Shown here: piece by piece, positions 1 to 5,244 of the stretch
Layout: every line of letters begins with the position of its first letter
How positions within the stretch are numbered: position 1 is the first letter of the stretch
Assembly (NCBI RefSeq): GCF_005518285.1
Contig: NZ_SJDU01000153.1
Span: 1 to 5,244, forward strand
Length of the DNA stretch: 5,244 nt
Direction of reading: 5' to 3'
Source: Brachyspira catarrhinii
GTDB lineage: Bacteria > Spirochaetota > Brachyspiria > Brachyspirales > Brachyspiraceae
Position numbers and translations under genes: made by a program
The notes under the pieces: model-generated
What the model was told of the DNA's origin: nothing
Database searches by the model: none
What the model saw: the letters and a program-made list of their open reading frames with translations, nothing else

Positions 1-48
1 GGAAAAGTTAAGTTTAGATATGTGATAGATATGAAGACTTTAAATTAA
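1..48 (+). CDS. C-terminal end of a probable NAD(P)-dependent alcohol dehydrogenase (partial)
   Basis: Reading from base 1 in frame 1 gives 15 residues (GKVKFRYVIDMKTLN) and a TAA at 46-48. The pattern of a basic residue, Y/F-R-Y/F, then VIDM and a short tail is how zinc-dependent alcohol dehydrogenases of the YahK/AdhA (cinnamyl-alcohol-dehydrogenase-like) family end; E. coli YahK ends similarly with a KYRFVID stretch, from memory. Members of this family reduce aldehydes with NADPH in the cytoplasm. Only the tail is visible, so no catalytic or zinc-binding residue can be checked. The identification fits the reductase-rich neighbourhood. The stop lies 122 bases before the next gene. Confidence 0.55.
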   Translation, partial: GKVKFRYVIDMKTLN

Positions 49-93
49 TTATAAATGTGTTGTTAAAAAAATTTTCATGTTTAAATCATATAA

Positions 94-131
94 GTAAAGG
101 TAGCCTCTTAAATCTGCGGGGCAATCTTTAC
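94..131 (+). other. Imperfect hairpin upstream of the esterase gene
   Basis: GTAAAG (94-99) pairs with CTTTAC (126-131). The stem continues through a G-T wobble (100/125) and a T-A pair (101/124), an A/A mismatch (102/123), then GCCTC (103-107) against GGGGC (118-122) with one wobble, leaving a loop of about 10 bases. It is a GC-rich island in otherwise very AT-rich intergenic DNA. No T tract follows, so it is not a convincing intrinsic terminator of the alcohol dehydrogenase gene. It could instead be a transcript end-protecting stem or a leader structure of the esterase mRNA. No known riboswitch class was recognised. Confidence 0.45.
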
Positions 132-160
132 CTTAATAAATATGAAAATCAAAAAGAAGA

Positions 161-165
161 AGGAG
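161..165 (+). promoter_or_regulatory. Shine-Dalgarno that fixes the esterase start at 171
   Basis: AGGAG sits 5 bases before the ATG at 171. The open frame extends back to a GTG at 57, but that start has no comparable ribosome binding site, would run through the 94-131 hairpin, and would place 38 hydrophilic residues before an obvious signal peptide. Confidence 0.85.
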
Positions 166-170
166 AAAGA

Positions 171-1337
171 ATGTTAAAACAAAAATCAATTTTTATTACG
201 GTAATTATTATGTCCGCATTTTCAATTTACGGATGTAATAATAACAATCAAAATTCTATAGTATTAAGAACTATGGGAAGTTTATTTTTTGGAGGAACGG
301 TAGAAATATTGGAAAGCGGCGATACTTTTCATGGAGAGCATGGATACGCTCAATATTATATCCCGCAAAATTCTTACAACTACCCTATAATAATGTGGCA
401 TGGAATGGGACAATCGGGAAGAAGTTTCGAATCGACTCCAGACGGAAGAGAAGGATACATGGCTATGCTTCCAAGAAGAAATTGGGCGGTTTATATAATA
501 GACCAGCCGAGAAGAGGAAGAGCGGGAAGAACGAGAACGACTTTAGAAAACTCCGAATTATTTATAACGGAAGCTTATGAAAGCGAAACTTGGAACGCCT
601 TTAGAAACGGCATCTGGAAAAAACCAAATAAACCTTATCTATATGAAGGAGTTCAATTTCCAAGCGACCCCGACTCGATAGAACAGTTTTTCAGACAACA
701 AACTCCAAATACAGGCGTAGAACCGTATAACGCCGAATACGAACAATTTATGGGAAAAACTATGGCGGATTTATTAAAAAGAACGGGACCCGCTATTTTA
801 ATAACGCATTCAGCTGGCGGTCCGCTTGGATGGGCTACGGCATTTGCGGCTGAAGAATTTTTAAAAGCTATAATCGCATACGAACCAGGGGATTTTATAT
901 TTCCAGAAGGCGAAGAAATAGAATATATAGAGTCTCCTTTAGATTATATTAGAGACAATTATAATCCAAAAAGAATTCCAACAAACGAATTTATTAAACT
1001 TACAAAATTTCCAATTCTTGTGGTTTGGGGAGATAATATTTCTACCGAACCCACCAACGAAGTTTTTAATGAAGAATTTTGGCGAGTTGCAAGCATAAGG
1101 GCGAAACAATTTGTGGATACGGTTAATAAATACGGCGGAGACGCCACACTCGTTATGCTTCCAGAAATCGGAATAAAAGGCAATACTCATGCGCCGTTTG
1201 CCGATTTGAATAACGAAGATATAGCCAATCATTTGATAAAGTTTTTGCATGAAAAGAAATTGGACATAAAGGATAATCCGCATACGGGACCAGCTAAACA
1301 TGGATTAACGGAATATACTATTCCATTAGATAAATAA
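171..1337 (+). CDS. Esterase-713-like alpha/beta hydrolase, predicted lipoprotein
   Basis: A 388-residue alpha/beta-fold serine hydrolase, probably an esterase of unknown substrate. Residues 1-22 form a lipoprotein signal peptide: KQK, a hydrophobic stretch, then IYG before Cys22, followed by an Asn/Gln-rich tether. This predicts a membrane-anchored, extracytoplasmic enzyme. The oxyanion-hole segment WHGMGQSG is at 76-83. The STPDGREGY segment (88-96) and VYIIDQPRRGRAGR (107-120) are typical of the esterase 713 family. The nucleophile elbow THSAGG gives Ser214, Glu238 lies in AYEPG after the next strand, and His340 lies in GNTHAPF. The Ser-to-Glu spacing of 24 equals Ser206-Glu230 in esterase 713, as I recall it. 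Asp288 in WGDN is an alternative acid. The next gene starts 34 bases downstream and probably shares the transcript. Fold and family are well supported; the substrate is not predictable. Confidence 0.88.
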   Translation: MLKQKSIFITVIIMSAFSIYGCNNNNQNSIVLRTMGSLFFGGTVEILESGDTFHGEHGYAQYYIPQNSYNYPIIMWHGMGQSGRSFESTPDGREGYMAMLPRRNWAVYIIDQPRRGRAGRTRTTLENSELFITEAYESETWNAFRNGIWKKPNKPYLYEGVQFPSDPDSIEQFFRQQTPNTGVEPYNAEYEQFMGKTMADLLKRTGPAILITHSAGGPLGWATAFAAEEFLKAIIAYEPGDFIFPEGEEIEYIESPLDYIRDNYNPKRIPTNEFIKLTKFPILVVWGDNISTEPTNEVFNEEFWRVASIRAKQFVDTVNKYGGDATLVMLPEIGIKGNTHAPFADLNNEDIANHLIKFLHEKKLDIKDNPHTGPAKHGLTEYTIPLDK

Positions 1338-1371
1338 TTAAAATATTAAAATTAAACAGGAGATATTTAAA

Positions 1372-2298
1372 ATGAAAAAGTTAATATGTTTTGGAACAAC
1401 GATTTTATTTTTAACAATTTTTGGCTGTATTGCAAGCGAAAATCTATACTCGAATAGTTTTGATTTGTCAAACGGAGAAAACGGAAAAGCGTCGACTATA
1501 CTTTTAAATAGCGGTTATAGAATGCCAATATTGGGAATCGGGACTTTTCAATTGCATGGGGACACATGTTATAATTCGGTTTTATCGGCTCTTCAAAACG
1601 GTTATAGATTAATAGACACCGCTTATATATACGGAAACGAGGATAAAGTGGGAGAAGCGATAAAAAAATCTGGCGTTCCGAGAGAAGAGATATTTATAAC
1701 GACTAAATTATATATGAATCAATTTGCTAACGCCGAGCAAGCGATAAACGATGCACTCAAAAAATTGGGAGTGGAATATATAGATTTAATGCTTCTTCAT
1801 CATCCAGCTGGAAACGATGTCGAAGCCTACAAAGCTATGGAGAAAGCGGTTAGAGAAGGAAAGATTCGCTCTTTAGGATTATCGAATTATTATATTGACG
1901 ATTTGGAAAAATTTTTGAAACAAATAACAATCATGCCTTCTTTGATTCAAAATGAAATCCATCCGTATTTTCAAGAAAAAGATGTTATAAAATACGCGAA
2001 CGAGAAAGGAATAATCATGGAAGCTTGGTATCCTTTGGGAGGACGGGCGAATAGAACTCGACTTTTTGAAGATAAAACAATTTCGTCTATTGCAAGAGCG
2101 CATAATAAATCTTCCGCTCAAATAATTTTAAGATGGCATTTACAAAGCGGAGTTGTTGCAATACCAGGTTCGAGCAATCCCGCTCATATTAAAGAAAATA
2201 TTTCAATATTCGATTTTGAATTATCCTCCGAAGAAATGAATTTAATAAACGGACTTGATAGAAATCAAAAACATTCTTCTTTTGGAAGAAGAAATTGA
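1372..2298 (+). CDS. Aldo/keto reductase with lipoprotein signal peptide
   Basis: A 308-residue NAD(P)H-dependent aldo/keto reductase of the 2,5-diketogluconate-reductase/YvgN-like type, with a TIM barrel expected from about residue 42 on. The tetrad is Asp82 (LIDTA), Tyr87 (YGNE), Lys112 (TTK) and His143 (LLHHP). LGLSN (168-172) and QNEIHPYF (193-200) are also characteristic. The usual IPKS coenzyme motif is IPGSSNPAHIKEN (264-276), with Gly266 in place of the 2'-phosphate-binding Lys and His272 in place of Arg. The N-terminus adds about 41 residues: MKK, a hydrophobic run and IFG before Cys19, which is a lipoprotein signal. AGGAG at 1358-1362 supports the ATG at 1372. An exported reductase is odd, since NAD(P)H is cytoplasmic. 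It lies 34 bases after the lipoprotein esterase gene and is probably co-transcribed with it. The family is certain; location and substrate are inferred. Confidence 0.92.
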   Translation: MKKLICFGTTILFLTIFGCIASENLYSNSFDLSNGENGKASTILLNSGYRMPILGIGTFQLHGDTCYNSVLSALQNGYRLIDTAYIYGNEDKVGEAIKKSGVPREEIFITTKLYMNQFANAEQAINDALKKLGVEYIDLMLLHHPAGNDVEAYKAMEKAVREGKIRSLGLSNYYIDDLEKFLKQITIMPSLIQNEIHPYFQEKDVIKYANEKGIIMEAWYPLGGRANRTRLFEDKTISSIARAHNKSSAQIILRWHLQSGVVAIPGSSNPAHIKENISIFDFELSSEEMNLINGLDRNQKHSSFGRRN

Positions 2299-2314
2299 AA
2301 TTAATTTATAAATC

Positions 2315-2350
2315 ATACTTTTAAAGCATAATTAGATATAAAAAAAGTAT
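2315..2350 (+). terminator. Weak possible terminator after the lipoprotein reductase gene
   Basis: ATACTTTT (2315-2322) is perfectly complementary to AAAAGTAT (2343-2350), an 8-bp stem with a 20-base AT-rich loop, 17 bases after the stop codon. Stem GC content is low and no clean T tract follows, so this may be chance pairing in AT-rich DNA. It is the only inverted repeat seen between this gene and the next promoter. Confidence 0.25.
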
Positions 2351-2407
2351 TTGCCATGAAAAATTTAATAACTTAAAATAAATTCAAATAAAAAATAAAA
2401 TTACATA

Positions 2408-2438
2408 TTGACTCTGGAGTTAACTCCAATGTTATAAT
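2408..2438 (+). promoter_or_regulatory. MerR-family-type promoter and operator 1
   Basis: The -35 TTGACT (2408-2413) and -10 TATAAT (2433-2438) are separated by 19 bp. The spacer holds a perfect 14-bp palindrome, TGGAGTTAACTCCA (2415-2428). An over-long 19-20 bp spacer filled by a dyad is the hallmark of promoters that MerR-family activators untwist. Transcription should start near 2445, leaving a leader of about 57 bases before the reductase at 2502. The CTGGAGT half-site resembles that of the ZntR operator, and the overall layout also fits NmlR/AdhR-type aldehyde regulators, so the effector cannot be read from the DNA. Confidence 0.85.
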
Positions 2439-2468
2439 ATTAATACAAAATAAAAAAATTAAATTAAT

Positions 2469-2487
2469 GCCATTCAAACGAGATGGC
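2469..2487 (+). other. 5'-leader hairpin before the reductase Shine-Dalgarno
   Basis: GCCAT (2469-2473) pairs with ATGGC (2483-2487), plus a possible T-G wobble inside, with a loop of 7-9 bases. It ends one base before the AAGGAG at 2489-2494. A stem in the same place is found before the genes at 4087 and 4881. Confidence 0.6.
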
Positions 2488-2501
2488 GAAGGAGAGATTA
2501 C

Positions 2502-3359
2502 ATGCAAAAAGTAAAATTAAATAACGGAGTGGAAATGCCAATATTAGGTTATGGGACATTTTTAGTAGAGCAAAAAGTAGCGCAAAGGTGCGTAGAGGAC
2601 GCGTTAAACGTAGGTTATCGACTCATTGATACAGCGCAAGTTTATGCCAACGAAGAAGGCGTAGGAGCTGCGTTAAAAAATGCAATGAATGGAGGGACTA
2701 AACGAGAGGAACTTTTTATCGAAACAAAAGTATGGATAAACCACATAGGCGAAAGCGCAACGCTTAAAGCCTTTGACAATAGCCTTAAAAAACTCGGACT
2801 TGATTATGTGGATTTGTATCTCATTCATCAGCCTTTTAATGATTTATACGGCGCGTGGCGGGCTATGAGTAGGCTTTATAAAGAGGGCAGAATCAAAGCT
2901 ATCGGCGTAAGTAATTTTTACCCCGACAGGCTTACGGATTTTTGCCTAAACAACGAAATCAAACCATCCGTAAATCAAATAGAAGGACACCCGCTTTTGC
3001 AACAAAACGAAGCGCAGGAAGTGATGAAAAAATACGGCGTTCAAATGCAGTTTTATAGTCCGTTTATGCAAGGTAAAGGCGATATACTTAAAAATAAAAT
3101 ACTTGCAAACATAGGCAAAAAATATAACAAAAGCGTGGCGCAAGTGATTTTAAGATGGCTCGTGCAAAGAGGCGTGGCTGTGGCTGTAAAAAGCGTGAAT
3201 AAAGAGCGAATGCTGGAAAATATCAGCGTATTTGACTTTGAATTAGATGCCAATGATATGCAAGCTATCGCTGAACTTAATAAAAATCAAAGTCATTTTG
3301 ACAAAAGCCATCGCGATGTCGAGCAAGTATTATTATTACATACGAGAAAACCAGAATAA
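2502..3359 (+). CDS. Aldo/keto reductase, cytoplasmic, NADPH-type
   Basis: A 285-residue aldo/keto reductase without signal peptide, close to the usual 275-285 for bacterial 2,5-diketogluconate-reductase-like enzymes. It should reduce aldehydes or ketones to alcohols with NADPH in the cytoplasm. The tetrad is Asp43 (LIDTA), Tyr48, Lys76 (ETK) and His109 (LIHQP). The coenzyme-phosphate motif is intact: Lys230, Ser231, Arg236 and Asn240 in VKSVNKERMLEN. Start ATG 2502 follows AAGGAG by 7 bases. It has its own MerR-type promoter, and the stop lies only 16 bases before the next copy of that promoter, with no terminator between. Composition differs from the neighbours: 9 of 19 glycines are GGC and AGG arginine codons appear, against 2 of 23 GGC in the reductase at 1372. 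This suggests a separate, possibly transferred origin. The natural substrate is unknown. Confidence 0.94.
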   Translation: MQKVKLNNGVEMPILGYGTFLVEQKVAQRCVEDALNVGYRLIDTAQVYANEEGVGAALKNAMNGGTKREELFIETKVWINHIGESATLKAFDNSLKKLGLDYVDLYLIHQPFNDLYGAWRAMSRLYKEGRIKAIGVSNFYPDRLTDFCLNNEIKPSVNQIEGHPLLQQNEAQEVMKKYGVQMQFYSPFMQGKGDILKNKILANIGKKYNKSVAQVILRWLVQRGVAVAVKSVNKERMLENISVFDFELDANDMQAIAELNKNQSHFDKSHRDVEQVLLLHTRKPE

Positions 3360-3374
3360 AAATAGAATTACATA

Positions 3375-3405
3375 TTGACTCTGGAGTTAGCTCCAATGTT
3401 ATAAT
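3375..3405 (+). promoter_or_regulatory. MerR-family-type promoter and operator 2
   Basis: The -35 TTGACT (3375-3380) and -10 TATAAT (3400-3405) are separated by 19 bp, within a 55-base block (3366-3420) that matches copy 1 except for two bases. The dyad is TGGAGTTAGCTCCA (3382-3395), where G3390 breaks the otherwise perfect palindrome. It lies directly behind the upstream stop codon and drives the acetyltransferase at 3458, probably with the gene at 4087. Unlike the other two copies, no GCCA hairpin follows. Confidence 0.84.
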
Positions 3406-3457
3406 AGTAATACAAAATAAAAATTATTAAATATAAAAATCAAGGAGTAAATAGAAT

Positions 3458-4015
3458 ATGACGGAATTACAAAAATTAGAAGCGGGTTTAGAATATTCTT
3501 TTTTTGACGATGAAGTCGCTCAAAGAAAAACGGAAGCTATAATAAAATGTAAAAAATTTAATTCTATACCTGCGGATAACTTTGAAGAACAATTTAAAGC
3601 GATAAAAGAATTATTAGGCTCGGTTAAAGATAAGGCTTATATCAATACGGGATTTTATTGCGACTATGGAAAAAACATACATGTGGGAAAAGATTTTGTG
3701 GCAAATTATAATGTTACAATATTGGATATAGCTCCCGTAAATATAGGCGATTATTGTATGATAGGACCGGATACTTTAATAACAACTGTTGGGCATCCTC
3801 TTACGGCAAGCGGACGAAGAAAGAAACTCGCTCAAGCAAAACCCGTTAACATAGGAAACGATGTGTGGATTGGAGGAAATTGCGTAATACTGCCTGGAAT
3901 TAATATAGGCAATAATGTGATTATAGCGGCGGGTTCGGTTGTGACTAAAGATGTTCCAAACAATACTTTAGTCGCTGGAATTCCCGCTAAAAAATTAAGA
4001 GAATTGAAAGAATAA
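3458..4015 (+). CDS. Maltose/galactoside O-acetyltransferase family protein
   Basis: A 185-residue left-handed beta-helix acetyltransferase of the Maa/LacA group, which moves acetyl from acetyl-CoA to a hydroxyl of a sugar or similar small molecule, usually as a cytoplasmic trimer. Residues 1-55 match the helical Maa N-terminal region (MTELQKLEAGLEYSFFD). Hexapeptide repeats run from about 60 to 175, for example VNIGDYCMIGPD, VNIGNDVWIGGN and INIGNNVIIAAGS. The catalytic His is His113 in TTVGHP, with Asn84 and Asp90 in the NYNVTILD segment, as in LacA. The end, VAGIPAKKLRELKE, is typical. AAGGAG lies 10 bases before ATG 3458. It is the first gene after MerR-type promoter 2. Its presence among reductases may mean acetylation of an alcohol or of a toxic small molecule, but that is inference; the acceptor is unknown. 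Confidence 0.93.
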   Translation: MTELQKLEAGLEYSFFDDEVAQRKTEAIIKCKKFNSIPADNFEEQFKAIKELLGSVKDKAYINTGFYCDYGKNIHVGKDFVANYNVTILDIAPVNIGDYCMIGPDTLITTVGHPLTASGRRKKLAQAKPVNIGNDVWIGGNCVILPGINIGNNVIIAAGSVVTKDVPNNTLVAGIPAKKLRELKE

Positions 4016-4054
4016 AAAAATCATAAAAATTTAAAAATATAAATAAAAATTAAT

Positions 4055-4074
4055 GCCAGAGGCACGCCTGTGGC
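4055..4074 (+). other. Intercistronic hairpin before the RibD_C-like gene
   Basis: GCCA (4055-4058) pairs with TGGC (4071-4074), then a G/G mismatch (4059/4070), then AGG (4060-4062) with CCT (4067-4069), leaving loop CACG. It is the most GC-rich spot in an AT-rich 71-base gap. It ends just before the GGAGG Shine-Dalgarno at 4077-4081. It is preceded by AATTAAT-like sequence, as are the leader hairpins at 2469 and 4850. Confidence 0.65.
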
Positions 4075-4086
4075 GCGGAGGAAAAA

Positions 4087-4779
4087 ATGTTCAAACCTTA
4101 TGTTTCTTTATTAATGCTAACTTCCATTGACGGAAAAATTGACGGAAGTTTTATTGACGATTACAATCAGGAATTGGGAGATTATTACGAAGAGTTGAAA
4201 CTTGAAATTTCGGAAGCTTGGGGAAACGGAAGCTCAACCCATAAAATCTATTTCAGCGATGAAACTATAGATATTTCAAAGTATAAAAACTCAAAAGTAG
4301 ATTACGAAGACAATATTATAAAAAGCGAATATCCTTATGTAGTTTCTTTCGATTCGACTGGAAAAGTAAAATGGAAAGACAATTTGCTTATCTATCCCGA
4401 GAATATTAAAAATCAAGTTTTGGTTATAACTACTAAAAAAGCCTCGCCAGAATATATCGCCTATCTTAAAGAAAAGAAAATAGCTTATATTTTTGCGGGA
4501 GACGAAAAAATAGATTTGAATATCGCTCTCGATAAATTATATAGACTTTTCGATATAAAGAAATTTGCTTTAACGGGAGGAGCTACGATAAACGCCGAAT
4601 TTTTCAGAGAAAATTTGGTTGACGAAATAAATGTTATGATAGCGCCTTTTATAGACGGAAGCAAAAACGCTACAATATCGGAAACGGTTGACGGAAAAAG
4701 TTTGACTAAAGAGTTTAAATTTAGCGAAGTCAAAAAACTTAAAAATGACGGTTTATTGCTAATATATAAAAAGCAATAA
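4087..4779 (+). CDS. RibD C-terminal-domain (DHFR-like) reductase family protein
   Basis: A 230-residue stand-alone RibD_C-domain protein, the DHFR-fold family whose founding member reduces a ribosylaminopyrimidine in riboflavin synthesis with NADPH. Features are LTSIDGKIDG near the N-terminus (11-20), the nucleotide-binding LTGGATINAEFF (162-173), then LVDEINVMIAP (177-187) and a conserved Gly at 191. There is no deaminase domain, so this is not a full RibD. Stand-alone members are usually annotated only as dihydrofolate-reductase-family proteins, and a riboflavin role cannot be claimed. ATG 4087 follows GGAGG by 5 bases. The gene has no MerR-type promoter of its own and lies 71 bases after the acetyltransferase, so it is probably the second gene of that transcript. 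Its stop is 10 bases before the -35 of promoter 3. A redox role on a small molecule fits the context. Confidence 0.88.
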   Translation: MFKPYVSLLMLTSIDGKIDGSFIDDYNQELGDYYEELKLEISEAWGNGSSTHKIYFSDETIDISKYKNSKVDYEDNIIKSEYPYVVSFDSTGKVKWKDNLLIYPENIKNQVLVITTKKASPEYIAYLKEKKIAYIFAGDEKIDLNIALDKLYRLFDIKKFALTGGATINAEFFRENLVDEINVMIAPFIDGSKNATISETVDGKSLTKEFKFSEVKKLKNDGLLLIYKKQ

Positions 4780-4789
4780 AAATTACATA

Positions 4790-4820
4790 TTGACTCTGGA
4801 GTTAACTCCAATGTTATAAT
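4790..4820 (+). promoter_or_regulatory. MerR-family-type promoter and operator 3
   Basis: The -35 TTGACT (4790-4795) and -10 TATAAT (4815-4820) are separated by 19 bp, with the perfect palindrome TGGAGTTAACTCCA at 4797-4810, the same as in copy 1. The -35 begins 10 bases after the upstream stop codon with no terminator between, so read-through from promoter 2 is possible in addition to local initiation. It drives the reductase at 4881. Confidence 0.85.
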
Positions 4821-4835
4821 AGTAATATAAATTAA

Positions 4836-5244
<409 letters not shown>

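Larger units (their letters stand above)
2399..2501 (+). repeat. Promoter-plus-leader repeat, copy A
   Basis: This whole stretch, from AATTACATA through the MerR-type promoter, the AT-rich spacer, the GCCAT hairpin and the GAAGGAGAGATTAC before the start codon, recurs almost unchanged at 4781-4880. The main differences lie in the hairpin loop and a few spacer bases. The first 55 bases (2399-2453) also recur at 3366-3420 with two substitutions. The similarity continues into the start of both reductase genes, which points to duplication of a promoter-leader-reductase unit. Confidence 0.88.

Noticed and set aside
60..94. Possible sigma-70 promoter for the esterase (TTGTTA at 60-65, TATAAG at 89-94)
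   Set aside because: The spacer would be 23 bp, and such matches are expected by chance in DNA this AT-rich.
57..170. N-terminal extension of the esterase from a GTG at 57
   Set aside because: It has no good ribosome binding site, would bury the signal peptide inside the protein, and runs through the 94-131 hairpin. ATG 171 has AGGAG at the right distance.
939..1301. Reverse-strand open frames inside the esterase gene
   Set aside because: They lie opposite a gene with clear catalytic motifs, lack credible ribosome binding sites, and the translations resemble no family.
2356..2376. Short open frame starting ATGAAAAATTTA between the second and third genes
   Set aside because: It stops after six codons, lacks a ribosome binding site and does not resemble a leader peptide with an attenuator.
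4087..4779. Full riboflavin biosynthesis RibD or a classical dihydrofolate reductase
   Set aside because: There is no deaminase domain with its HAE and zinc-binding cysteine motifs, no other rib genes are nearby, and the sequence follows the stand-alone RibD_C pattern, not the FolA pattern.

Overview
The window comes from an AT-rich bacterium: coding GC is roughly one third by eye and the intergenic DNA is far more AT-rich. Ribosome binding sites are strong and of AAGGAG type, and two proteins carry lipoprotein signal peptides with permissive lipoboxes. This would fit a gut-type spirochaete such as Brachyspira or another low-GC diderm, but no marker gene is present and the assignment is weak. 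Every gene is on the plus strand. No rRNA, tRNA, transposon or CRISPR was seen.

Layout. Positions 1-48 are the last codons of an upstream gene, probably a YahK/AdhA-type NAD(P)-dependent alcohol dehydrogenase. Then come two genes whose products both start with lipoprotein signal peptides: an esterase-713-like alpha/beta hydrolase (171-1337) and an aldo/keto reductase (1372-2298). From 2399 the organisation changes. Three near-identical promoters (from 2399, 3366 and 4781) each have a TTGACT -35, a TATAAT -10 and a 19-bp spacer holding a GGAGTTAACTCC dyad. This is the signature of promoters activated by a MerR-family regulator. They drive an aldo/keto reductase (2502-3359), a maltose-acetyltransferase-like enzyme plus a RibD_C/DHFR-like reductase (3458-4015 and 4087-4779), and another aldo/keto reductase that runs off the window (4881-5244+).

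How the genes may work together. Alcohol dehydrogenase, three aldo/keto reductases, an NAD(P)H reductase-like protein and an acetyltransferase under MerR-type control look like an inducible carbonyl, aldehyde or electrophile detoxification island. The regulator gene is not in the window, so the inducer is inferred. A metal-responsive ZntR-like regulator is the main alternative, because the CTGGAGT half-site resembles the zntA operator.

The points most worth following up are the repeated MerR-type promoter, a GCCA...TGGC hairpin placed just before the Shine-Dalgarno of three genes, and the apparently exported aldo/keto reductase, whose coenzyme pocket differs from that of its cytosolic paralogue.
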